Shown one piece after another: positions 42,695-50,897 of a stretch of 64,000 nt of DNA. Position 1 is the stretch's first letter. Each line of letters begins with the position of its first letter. This DNA is from Planctomycetota bacterium (GTDB taxonomy: Bacteria; Planctomycetota; UBA1135; GCA-002686595). A model generated the notes under the pieces. It was given only the letters and a program-made list of their open reading frames with translations. It was not told the DNA's origin and ran no database searches. Where the stretch lies: positions 186,001-250,000 of the forward strand of contig DUCM01000014.1 of the NCBI GenBank assembly GCA_012959785.1. The letters are read 5' to 3'. Both the position numbers and the translations under genes were made by a program.

Positions 42695-43343
42695 CCTCCA
42701 AAAGCCCTTCTACGGGGGGCTGACTCTGTTCTTCGTGGCCATGCTGGGCTGGGGCATCTCCAGCGCCGGAGCGCCCGGGCTGGCCTTTGGCTTCTCTGCC
42801 GCGCTAACCCTCGGCGGTAGCCTGGTGTGCATCTGGGAGCGTTCCGTAGTGCGCAGCGCGTTTTCGCTGATGGGCACCTTTGTCGGGGTGGCCGGGCTGT
42901 TCATCCTGCTCGGCGCCGACTTCGTCGGCATGGCGCAGATCCTGATCTATGTCGGCGGCATTCTGGCCCTCTTGTTGTTCGGCGTGATGCTCTCGCCGCC
43001 CGACATGGAGGAGCGCAAGTTGTCGCGGGTCGCTGGGGGCTTGGTGCTCATGGGCGCCGCCGTGGCCTGGGTTTCGGCCAAGGTTGCCGCAACCGTCGAA
43101 TGGGCCCAATTGCCAAAGGACGAATTGCCCGAGATGACCACTAGCGTCCACGACATCGGCGTGGGCTTCATCGCCCCGGACAAGTATGTGGTCGCGTTTG
43201 AATTAGCCGCCGTACTGCTCACCGTGGCTTTGGTCGCCGCGGTTTACATCGCGCGACGCAAGATGGCCGACTTTGAACCGGCCAAGGACATCCCTTCGAA
43301 GGATATCGCTGGGAAAGAAGCTGCCATGAAGGAGATTGCCTGA
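42687..43343 (+). CDS. nuoJ: NADH-quinone oxidoreductase subunit J
   Basis: This 218-residue membrane subunit has five helices and the conserved GADFVGMAQILIYVGGILAL, containing the pi-bulge helix of complex I. The C-terminus has a short repeat-like charged tail (AKDIPSKDIAGKEAAMKEIA). Its ATG lies within the end of nuoI, and its TGA overlaps nuoK as TGATG. Confidence 0.93.
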   Translation: MVDLQKPFYGGLTLFFVAMLGWGISSAGAPGLAFGFSAALTLGGSLVCIWERSVVRSAFSLMGTFVGVAGLFILLGADFVGMAQILIYVGGILALLLFGVMLSPPDMEERKLSRVAGGLVLMGAAVAWVSAKVAATVEWAQLPKDELPEMTTSVHDIGVGFIAPDKYVVAFELAAVLLTVALVAAVYIARRKMADFEPAKDIPSKDIAGKEAAMKEIA

Positions 43344-43645
43344 TGGGACTAGGAGCCTACATCGCTGTCTCCGCTGCGCTCTTCGCCTTGGGTGTTGTGG
43401 CCATCGTTGTGCGTCGCAACATCCTCTATGTCTTGTTCGGGATCGAGATGATCCTGAACGCGGCCAACATCAACTTCGTGGCCTTCAACCGATTCAACGG
43501 TGACGGGCTGGACGGGCGCATGTTCGCGATCTTCGTGATTATCCTGGCGGCAGCGGAAGCGGCAGTTGCCTTGGCGATCGTGCTCAATGTCTACCACCTG
43601 TTCAACACCACCAAACCCGCCGAAGTGGACCTCCTTCGGGAGTAG
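43343..43645 (+). CDS. nuoK: NADH-quinone oxidoreductase subunit K
   Basis: This 100-residue membrane subunit with three helices has a conserved glutamate in FGIEMILNAANINFVAF and a second in the third helix (AAAEAAVALAIVL), both in the proton path. It is coupled to nuoJ by a TGATG overlap at 43341-43345. Confidence 0.95.
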   Translation: MGLGAYIAVSAALFALGVVAIVVRRNILYVLFGIEMILNAANINFVAFNRFNGDGLDGRMFAIFVIILAAAEAAVALAIVLNVYHLFNTTKPAEVDLLRE

Positions 43646-43660
43646 CGAGCTCTTCCCAGC

Positions 43661-45847
43661 ATGGACCTTACTTTCCACCCGGAATCGGACTTCAAACTGC
43701 TACTGGCGGTTCCCCTGATTCCGCTCTGCGGCTATCTGCTGCAGATCTTCTTTGGGCGCTTCCTGCCGCGCAAGGGAGATTGGCTGCTCACAGGCGGCAT
43801 GTTCGCGACCATGTGCATCACACTCTACATGTTCGCCAAGGCCATGAACCACGCCTACAGCGGCGGCGGGCACGGCGGCCACGACGAGCATGAAGCGCTG
43901 ATCGGATTTTTCCACGAGTCGCGCCACACCGGATTCAAATGGAGCTGGCTGTTCCAGACCGGTGAGGCACCGGACTCGGTCCGCAACTTGACCATCGGCC
44001 TCTTGTACGACGGTCTGGGCGCGGCCATGTTGGCCGTGGTGGGGGTGGTGTCGTTTTTTGTGCACCTATTTTCGATGGGGTACATGCAGGGCGACCGGCG
44101 CTACCACATCTTCTTCGCCAACATCAGCCTGTTCACCGTGGCCATGCTGGGCCTGGTGCTCTCCGACAACATCGTCTTCCTGTTCATCTTCTGGGAGATC
44201 ATGGGCTTGATGAGCTACCTGCTCATCGGGCACCTGGCCCAGGACCCCACCAGCCACCGCATCAACCACGCGGCGCGCGCCTGCAAGAAGGCCTTCCTGA
44301 CCACCCGTGTAGGCGATGTCTGCCTGTTCATCGGGTTCATGATGTTCTTCCTGCACTACGAGACATTCTTCTTCAGCGAATTGTGGGCACAGGTAAACGC
44401 GGATGTCGCGCTGAACGGTTGGCAAAGCTGGCACACCACCGCCGGCCTGTTCCTCTTCGGCGGCACTGTGGGCAAGTCGGCGCAGTTCCCTCTGCACATT
44501 TGGTTGCCCGATGCCATGGAAGGCCCGACGCCGGTGTCGGCCATGATCCACGCCGCCACCATGGTGGCGGCGGGCGTCTTCCTGCTCGGGCGCCTGTATC
44601 CCGTCCTGTCTCCTGAGGTTCTGGGTGTGGTCACGGTCACGGGCGCCACCACGGCGATCTTCGCAGCCACGATCGGCATGACCGTCTTCGACATCAAAGG
44701 CGTCCTGGCCTATTCGACCATCAGCCAGTTGGGCTTCATGGTGGCCGCCATCGGTTGCGGCGGCGTGGGCCTCGTGGCCGGTCTCTGGCACATGGTCACC
44801 CACGCGTTCTTCAAGGCTTGCCTGTTTCTCTCGGCGGGTTCGGTGATCCATGGCTGCCACCACGAGCAGGACATGCGCAAGATGGGCGGCTTGCGCAAGA
44901 AGATGCCCATCACCTTTGCGTGCATGTTGATCTGCACCCTGGCCATTTCGGGGGTGCCCCTCTTTTCGGGCTTCTACTCGAAGGACAAGATCGTCATGGC
45001 CTCGTTCCTGTCCCTCGGGCACGAGTTCAACGGTCCGGCCCTGTGGGCTTCGATCGCCCTACCGGCTGCGGCCGCGATCACGGCCTTCTACATGTTCCGC
45101 CTGATCTTCATGACCTTCTTCGGCGCGCCCCGTGACAGCCATGTCCATGAGCACGCCCACGAATCACCCTGGCCGATGACCGTGTCCCTCATGGGGCTCG
45201 CGTTCCTGGGCATCTTTGGCGGCCACCTGTGGCTCAACGGAGACCTGCTCGGAGCCCACGGCACCTGGTGGGAAAAATTGGTCATGAACGAGCACAACCT
45301 GGCTGACCTGTCGAAAATGTACGGCGGCGTTGAGTTGCAAAACACCTATGGCGGAGCCGCCATGGACCCCCACGGCCATGTCGCCCACTCGGCGCACATC
45401 TGGGCTCTCGGCGTCTCGTCTTTTGTGGCGGCCCTGGGCATCTTCGCGGCCTGGCTGATCTACCACAAGAAGAAGATAGACCCTGCCCGCATCACTGCGC
45501 GGCTTGGCGGCCTCTACACCACCGTGGCCAACAAGTACTACATCGACGAGTTCGTTGAGATCACCGTGATCAAGAGTTCGGTGGTCACGGCGCGCTTCCT
45601 GCGTTGGTTCGACGAGAACATCATCGATGGCTGCGTGCTCCTGGTGGGCCGCATCAACCGCACCTTGGGGTTCATCGCCGCCTGGTTCGACAAGACCTTT
45701 GTCGACGGCCTGGTGAACTTCCTCGGCACCCTATCGAACGCCATGGGTTCGGCTCTGCGCCTGTTGCAGACCGGCCGCATTCAACAGTACATCTCCTTTG
45801 CCGTCGCTGGTGGCCTCCTCGCCGCCGCCTGGCTGATCCTCTCCTAG
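43661..45847 (+). CDS. nuoL: NADH-quinone oxidoreductase subunit L
   Basis: This 728-residue antiporter-like subunit forms the distal proton channel and the long lateral helix of complex I. It has the Mrp-type domain with FIFWEIMGLMSYLLIGH (Glu), KSAQFPLHIWLPDAMEGPTP and ACLFLSAGSVIHG, all typical, followed by a C-terminal part with the long helix. A His-rich loop (GGGHGGHDEHEALI) lies near residue 70. It starts 15 bases after nuoK. Confidence 0.95.
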   Translation: MDLTFHPESDFKLLLAVPLIPLCGYLLQIFFGRFLPRKGDWLLTGGMFATMCITLYMFAKAMNHAYSGGGHGGHDEHEALIGFFHESRHTGFKWSWLFQTGEAPDSVRNLTIGLLYDGLGAAMLAVVGVVSFFVHLFSMGYMQGDRRYHIFFANISLFTVAMLGLVLSDNIVFLFIFWEIMGLMSYLLIGHLAQDPTSHRINHAARACKKAFLTTRVGDVCLFIGFMMFFLHYETFFFSELWAQVNADVALNGWQSWHTTAGLFLFGGTVGKSAQFPLHIWLPDAMEGPTPVSAMIHAATMVAAGVFLLGRLYPVLSPEVLGVVTVTGATTAIFAATIGMTVFDIKGVLAYSTISQLGFMVAAIGCGGVGLVAGLWHMVTHAFFKACLFLSAGSVIHGCHHEQDMRKMGGLRKKMPITFACMLICTLAISGVPLFSGFYSKDKIVMASFLSLGHEFNGPALWASIALPAAAAITAFYMFRLIFMTFFGAPRDSHVHEHAHESPWPMTVSLMGLAFLGIFGGHLWLNGDLLGAHGTWWEKLVMNEHNLADLSKMYGGVELQNTYGGAAMDPHGHVAHSAHIWALGVSSFVAALGIFAAWLIYHKKKIDPARITARLGGLYTTVANKYYIDEFVEITVIKSSVVTARFLRWFDENIIDGCVLLVGRINRTLGFIAAWFDKTFVDGLVNFLGTLSNAMGSALRLLQTGRIQQYISFAVAGGLLAAAWLILS

Positions 45848-45892
45848 AGGCCGGACCTCTAGACTCCTCCCCGCTCCAGCTTCGAGCTTCCG

Positions 45893-47404
45893 ATGGAACA
45901 CATTCTCTCCTGGATTACCTTCATTCCCCTGATCGGTATGACCGCCATCATCTGCTTGCCCAAGCAGTCGGTCGGATTGATCAAGCGCGTGAGTCTTGTC
46001 GCCACCGGTATTCCGCTGATCCTGGCGACCTGGCTCTACTTCCAGTTCGATCCGCAGTCGGTGGCAGGCGGCGGCTTTGCCTTTGAGGAACACATCCCGT
46101 GGATAAAGGGCATCAGCGCCAACTACTCCGTGGGCGTCGATGGCATCAGCCTGCCCTTGATCTGGCTGACTTGCATCCTCCTGTTCCTAGGCGTGCCTGC
46201 TTCCTTCGGCATCAAGAAGTCCGAGAAGGCCTACTACGCTCTGCTGCTCCTACTCGAGGTGGGCATCCTGGGTGTGTTCATATCCCTGGACTACTTCCTG
46301 TTCTATGTCTTCTGGGAGATCATGTTGCTGCCGATGTATTTCCTGATCGGCATTTGGGGCGGTCCGCGGCGCGAGTACGCGGCGATCAAGTTCTTTCTCT
46401 ACACCCTGGCCGGCTCGGTGTTGATGCTGATCGCGATCATCTCCCTGCGCCTCGGTACGGGCACCTTCTCGATCCCTGAGATGGTCAACATGGCCCAGGC
46501 TGGGCTCGTCGTGGGTCCCGAGTTCATCGGGCTGGACTACAGCACCTGGGTCTTCTGGTTCCTGTTCGTCGGCTTCGCGATCAAGATTCCCGTCTTCCCC
46601 TTCCACACCTGGCTGCCCGACGCCCATGTCCAGGCACCCACTCCGATCTCGGTCATCCTGGCCGGCATTTTGCTCAAGCTGGGTGGCTATGGCTTGATGC
46701 GCGGTTGTTTTCCGATCATGCCCGTGGCCTTCCAGGAGAACGCCTACGCCCTCGGCATCCTGGGGGTGATTTCCATCGTCTACGGATCCTTCGTGGCTCT
46801 CGGCCAAACGGACTTCAAGCGCATGGTGGCCTACAGTTCGGTGAGCCACATGGGCTATGTGCTCCTGGGCACCGGTGCCCTAACTGTCTGGGGCACCGAT
46901 GGCGCGGCCATGCAGATGTTCGCCCACGGCACCAGCTCGGCCGCCATGTTCATGGTGGTGGGCGTGATCTATGACCGCGCACACCACCGCGATCTGAACG
47001 GTTTTGGCGGCCTTTGCCAGCCCATGCCGATCTACTGGGGCCTGACGACCATCTGCTTCTTCGCGGCCCTCGGCCTGCCCACCATGTCAGGCTTCATCGC
47101 CGAAGCCCTGACGCTTCTGGGGGCCTTCCAGGCGGGCGATCCACGCTTCCAGGTCTTGGTTCTGATCTCGGTCATCGGCATCGTGATCACCGCGGCTTTC
47201 CTCTTGTGGGCCATCCAGCGCGTGTTCTTCGGATCGCTCAACGAGAAGTACAAGGACTACCCCGACATGACCCCGCGTGAGATCTTTTGCATGGCGCCGC
47301 TCCTGTTTTTGTGCCTGCTTTTCGGCGTGTTCCCGCACATCCTCCTCGATGTCATGGAGCCCTCGGTGCAACACCTCGTGACCCTGCTCTCGGTGGGCAA
47401 GTAG
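45893..47404 (+). CDS. nuoM: NADH-quinone oxidoreductase subunit M
   Basis: This 503-residue antiporter-like membrane subunit has YVFWEIMLLPMYFLIGIWGG, VFPFHTWLPDAHVQAPTP, and a YSSVSHMGYVLLG segment, with key Glu and Lys/His residues in place. It is 45 bases downstream of nuoL. Its stop is 11 bases from nuoN, in whose start region an AGGAG overlaps the nuoM stop. Confidence 0.95.
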   Translation: MEHILSWITFIPLIGMTAIICLPKQSVGLIKRVSLVATGIPLILATWLYFQFDPQSVAGGGFAFEEHIPWIKGISANYSVGVDGISLPLIWLTCILLFLGVPASFGIKKSEKAYYALLLLLEVGILGVFISLDYFLFYVFWEIMLLPMYFLIGIWGGPRREYAAIKFFLYTLAGSVLMLIAIISLRLGTGTFSIPEMVNMAQAGLVVGPEFIGLDYSTWVFWFLFVGFAIKIPVFPFHTWLPDAHVQAPTPISVILAGILLKLGGYGLMRGCFPIMPVAFQENAYALGILGVISIVYGSFVALGQTDFKRMVAYSSVSHMGYVLLGTGALTVWGTDGAAMQMFAHGTSSAAMFMVVGVIYDRAHHRDLNGFGGLCQPMPIYWGLTTICFFAALGLPTMSGFIAEALTLLGAFQAGDPRFQVLVLISVIGIVITAAFLLWAIQRVFFGSLNEKYKDYPDMTPREIFCMAPLLFLCLLFGVFPHILLDVMEPSVQHLVTLLSVGK

Positions 47405-47415
47405 GAGCCTCATAA

Positions 47416-48900
47416 GTGGACGCCTACATCGAACCCCTGAAGGCCCTCGCGCCTGAGCTGTTGCTCACAGCCGCCGCGCTGGGAGCCTTGGTTCTGGATC
47501 TGCTCATGCGCGGCCGCGATTCGCGCTTCGTGGGTTACTTCACGCTTGTCTCCCTGGCAATCGTGGCCATTATCCTCATGAACCGCATCGGCGACGAGCC
47601 GACGGCGGCCTTTGGGATGGTGGTGGTGGACAACTTCGGCACCTTCTTCAAGCTCTTCACCGTGGCCTCCCTGGCCGTGGTGACGATCTTTGTGCTCAGC
47701 GACAGGAACGAGAGCCACCACCACATAGGCGAGTATTATTTCCTGCTGCTGGGCGCAGCGATCGGCATCTTCTTCATGGTCAGCACCAACCATCTGCTGC
47801 TCCTGATGCTGGGTTTGGAACTCCTGTCACTGGCGAGTTACGCCCTGGCTGGTTTCCACAAGGGTGAACGAAAATCTGCCGAAGCTGCCATGAAGTATGT
47901 GGTCTTCGGCGGGCTCTCCGCGGGCGTGATGCTGTACGGCATTTCGCTGCTCTATGGGCTCACCGGTACCCTGGACTTGGTAGAGATGGCCAAGAGCACC
48001 GGCGAGGCCATGCCCGCGGGGCTCGCTGGACAACTCACGACAAGCGCCGTGCCCGTGGCTCTTGCCATGGTCCTGGTGTTGGCGGGTTTCGCCTACAAGA
48101 TGAGCGTTGTGCCCTTCCACTTTTGGACACCGGATGTCTACGAGGGCGCACCCACTCCGGTCACGACATTCCTGGCCGTGGCTTCCAAGGCGGCCGGCGT
48201 CGCGGCCCTGTTGCGCTTTCTCGGCGCGCTCTTCCTCGGCCCGGATGTGCAATCTGTAGTCGCCGAGTACGGCGCCTCCGTGGGGCAGTTACTGGCGATC
48301 TTGGCGGCGGTCACCATGACCCTCGGCAATCTCTCGGCCATGCGCCAGACGAGTCTCAAGCGCCTCCTGGCCTACTCGTCCATCGCCCACGCCGGCTACA
48401 TTCTGATCGGCGTGGCCACCATGACCGGCGCCGGTTTCGAAGCCGCCATGTTCTACATGGCCGCCTACTACTTCATGAACCTGGGGGCCTTTGGCTTCGT
48501 GCTGTACTTCGAAGGAACACTCGGTTCAGACAGTATCGAGGCCCTCAAGGGTTATGGCTTCAAGGCGCCGCTGATCTCGATTGCTATGGTGACTTTCCTG
48601 GTGAGCTTGACCGGCTTGCCTCCCACCATCGGCTTCTATGGCAAGTACCTCTTGTTCAAGGAAGGCCTCGACGCGGGGATGTATTGGCTCGTGGGGGTTG
48701 CTGCTCTGAACAGCGTGGTGAGCCTCTTCTATTACTTCCGCATCGCCAAGATGCTCTTCCTCAAGGAACCTGCCAGCGGCAGCGTTCCCCGCCAACCACT
48801 CTTTGCCGGGCTTCTGGCGGTACTGTGCGTCCTGACGATCTACTTCGGGCTCTTGCCCGATGCGATCCAAGAGTTCGTGCGCAACTGCCTCCTGATCTGA
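47416..48900 (+). CDS. nuoN: NADH-quinone oxidoreductase subunit N
   Basis: This 494-residue antiporter-like subunit begins at GTG 47416, supported by AGGAG at 47403-47407. It has LGLELLSLASYALAGFHKG, VVPFHFWTPDVYEGAPTP and a YSSIAHAGYILIG segment, with the expected Glu and Lys. It is the last gene of the operon. The convergent methyltransferase gene ends 1 base away: both stop codons lie in TGAGTCA (48898-48904), and there is no hairpin between. Confidence 0.95.
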   Translation: MDAYIEPLKALAPELLLTAAALGALVLDLLMRGRDSRFVGYFTLVSLAIVAIILMNRIGDEPTAAFGMVVVDNFGTFFKLFTVASLAVVTIFVLSDRNESHHHIGEYYFLLLGAAIGIFFMVSTNHLLLLMLGLELLSLASYALAGFHKGERKSAEAAMKYVVFGGLSAGVMLYGISLLYGLTGTLDLVEMAKSTGEAMPAGLAGQLTTSAVPVALAMVLVLAGFAYKMSVVPFHFWTPDVYEGAPTPVTTFLAVASKAAGVAALLRFLGALFLGPDVQSVVAEYGASVGQLLAILAAVTMTLGNLSAMRQTSLKRLLAYSSIAHAGYILIGVATMTGAGFEAAMFYMAAYYFMNLGAFGFVLYFEGTLGSDSIEALKGYGFKAPLISIAMVTFLVSLTGLPPTIGFYGKYLLFKEGLDAGMYWLVGVAALNSVVSLFYYFRIAKMLFLKEPASGSVPRQPLFAGLLAVLCVLTIYFGLLPDAIQEFVRNCLLI

Positions 48901-48901
48901 G

Positions 48902-49603
48902 TCAGGATGCCGCGGGTGCCATGCTGGCCCGGATCCAGAGGCTGCCAGCATCGTGGTAGTCTTGGTAGGCCTTGAACTCTCCGAAGCATGAGCCCGGCGT
49001 GAAGTCGGCTTCCTTGCCGGCACCGCGGCGGTCGATCAGGCGCTCGGAATCCACTTCAGCGAAGCCCGCGGCTGTGAAGGCTGCGCGCCATTCCTTTTCG
49101 GAGAGGACTTGCAAGGAGAGCCCCACAGCCTCGGGCCAGTCGGCGGTGGTGGGCCGCCCGGCGTAGCAGTCGACAATGACTTCGGCGCGGCCTCCGGGCT
49201 TGAGAACGCGGGCGATTTCAGAGAGGGCTTTGGCCAGGTCGGGCGCATAGTAGAGGGCCTCCATGGAGAAGACCAATTCAAACTTGCCGTCCTTGAAATC
49301 GAGCTTCTCGAAGGAGCCCACCTCGTAACGCGCGCGAATGCGCAGGGACGAAAGTTTCTCAGCCTCGGCCACCATGGAAGGCGACACATCGATGCCGATG
49401 GCCTGCACGCCTGGCGCGCTCCCGGCCAAGAGGCGCGTGGCCCAGCCGATGCCGCAGCCGAGGTCCAGCACCTGGGAGCCGGCGCGGATGTCGAGTTGTT
49501 CGAGGGCCTGGGCCACTACATCGCCGTGGCCGTACTCCATGTTCTCGCCGCGGCCACTCTTGGCCCATTCGTCAAAGGTGCTGGCGATGCGTTCGTGGCT
49601 CAT
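48902..49603 (-). CDS. Class I SAM-dependent methyltransferase
   Basis: This 233-residue protein has the SAM-binding motif VLDLGCGIGWATRLLAG near residue 42, IGIDVSPSMVAEAEKL as motif II and FELVFSMEALYYAPD as motif IV. It resembles the UbiE/methyltransferase-11 group. The substrate is unknown. A glycosyltransferase gene follows upstream on the same strand with 21 bases between, so the two may share an operon. Confidence 0.88.
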   Translation of the reverse strand: MSHERIASTFDEWAKSGRGENMEYGHGDVVAQALEQLDIRAGSQVLDLGCGIGWATRLLAGSAPGVQAIGIDVSPSMVAEAEKLSSLRIRARYEVGSFEKLDFKDGKFELVFSMEALYYAPDLAKALSEIARVLKPGGRAEVIVDCYAGRPTTADWPEAVGLSLQVLSEKEWRAAFTAAGFAEVDSERLIDRRGAGKEADFTPGSCFGEFKAYQDYHDAGSLWIRASMAPAAS

Positions 49604-49624
49604 GGTTGGTTTCGAGTTCTGCTC

Positions 49625-50809
49625 TCAGCGCTGGGCGGCAGCGCACTTGGCGATGATGGTGTCGAGGTGCTTGAACACAAGGTTCCAATTGTAGTGCTCC
49701 TCGACGAAAGCACGGGCCTGAGCCCCCAAACTCTGGGCGCGCTCGGGCTGCTGAAGGAGAGAGCAGACGGCATCGGCGAAGGCTGTGGCGTCATCGGCTA
49801 CCAAAAAATCGCGCCCCGCCTGACCCTCGACGCCTTGGGTGGCCAGGGTCGAACCCACCACCGGCAGGCCGCAGGCCATGGCTTCGAGGACTTTGTTCTG
49901 GATGCCTCGCGCCACCCTGAGCGGGGCCACGGCCACTGCGCCGCGCTGTACCCGATCGGTGACGCTGTCCACAAAACCGGTCACTTCGATGCCCTTCACT
50001 CTTGAAAGGGCCAGGATGCTGGGGCTGGGGTGAGAGCCGATGATCGTAAAGCGCGCCTCTGGAAAACGCTCGCGCACGGCGGGCAGGATCTCCTTCGCAA
50101 ACCACACACAGCCGTCGACATTGGGGTAGTAGTTCATCACGCCCGTGAACACGAGCTGGCCTTCCTCGCGTTTTTCTGGCGCCGGATGAAAGGCCTCGAG
50201 GTCCACTCCGTTGCGCAGCACAGTCGAGGTTGCGCCGGGAATTTGCTCGTCGAAGACGCGTTGTTCGAGGGGAGTGCAGAGCACATTCTCGGTGAAGCTG
50301 TAAGCCATGCGGCGTTCGAATTCGAGCATCGTGCTCCACTCGCGAGCGTAGATCCAGCTCATGGGGAACTTAGAGCGCTCGGAATACTGGCGCCACTTGT
50401 CCGAGTCGAGTTCGCCCAGATGCATGACCCGCGGCAGCTCGTCGTGGGGCTCGAGAAAAGCCCCCATAGAGGACGAATAGGCGTAGGCCATGTCAGCCCA
50501 CTGGCAGTGTTCGTCCACCAACCTCTGGAGTTCTGCCGATCCATAGACCCCCAGGGTCAAGGGCGTGCGGGTCAGGAGCAGGGGCAGGGAGCTGATCTTC
50601 TTGTAGGTGTCGTGATAGGCCACCGTCGTCGTGGAAATACCCATGGCCACCAGATCGGCCGCAGCCTTGCGATCGGCTTCGTCGTGGGCGAAGCAGACAC
50701 AGCGCACCTCGTGTTCGCGGCGCATGCGATCCACCAGCCGCCAGGTGGTGATCTTGTCCCCACGATTGGGGGGATAGGGCACGCGCTGGGACAGGAAGAG
50801 GATCTTCAC
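49625..50809 (-). CDS. Glycosyltransferase, PEP-CTERM/exosortase-associated type
   Basis: This 394-residue GT4-like sugar transferase begins at GTG 50809. The N-terminus LFLSQRVPYPPNRGDKITTW matches the TIGR03087 sugar-transferase family linked with exosortase and exopolysaccharide systems; other typical parts are LSSLPLLL-type residues around 70 and VFTGVMNYYPNVDG near 220. The C-terminal Rossmann half has APLRVARGIQNKVLEAMACG. A TACCCT hexamer 13 bases before the start (50822-50817) hints at a leaderless transcript. No exosortase gene is in the window. Confidence 0.86.
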   Translation of the reverse strand: MKILFLSQRVPYPPNRGDKITTWRLVDRMRREHEVRCVCFAHDEADRKAAADLVAMGISTTTVAYHDTYKKISSLPLLLTRTPLTLGVYGSAELQRLVDEHCQWADMAYAYSSSMGAFLEPHDELPRVMHLGELDSDKWRQYSERSKFPMSWIYAREWSTMLEFERRMAYSFTENVLCTPLEQRVFDEQIPGATSTVLRNGVDLEAFHPAPEKREEGQLVFTGVMNYYPNVDGCVWFAKEILPAVRERFPEARFTIIGSHPSPSILALSRVKGIEVTGFVDSVTDRVQRGAVAVAPLRVARGIQNKVLEAMACGLPVVGSTLATQGVEGQAGRDFLVADDATAFADAVCSLLQQPERAQSLGAQARAFVEEHYNWNLVFKHLDTIIAKCAAAQR

Positions 50810-50897
50810 GCCAGGCAGGGTACCCGAAAGTCGTCTCGCCTCTGTGCCGCTAGATGGCGCTTTTCATGGTGCGCAAGGTCCTCCGCCAGGGTTCCCG

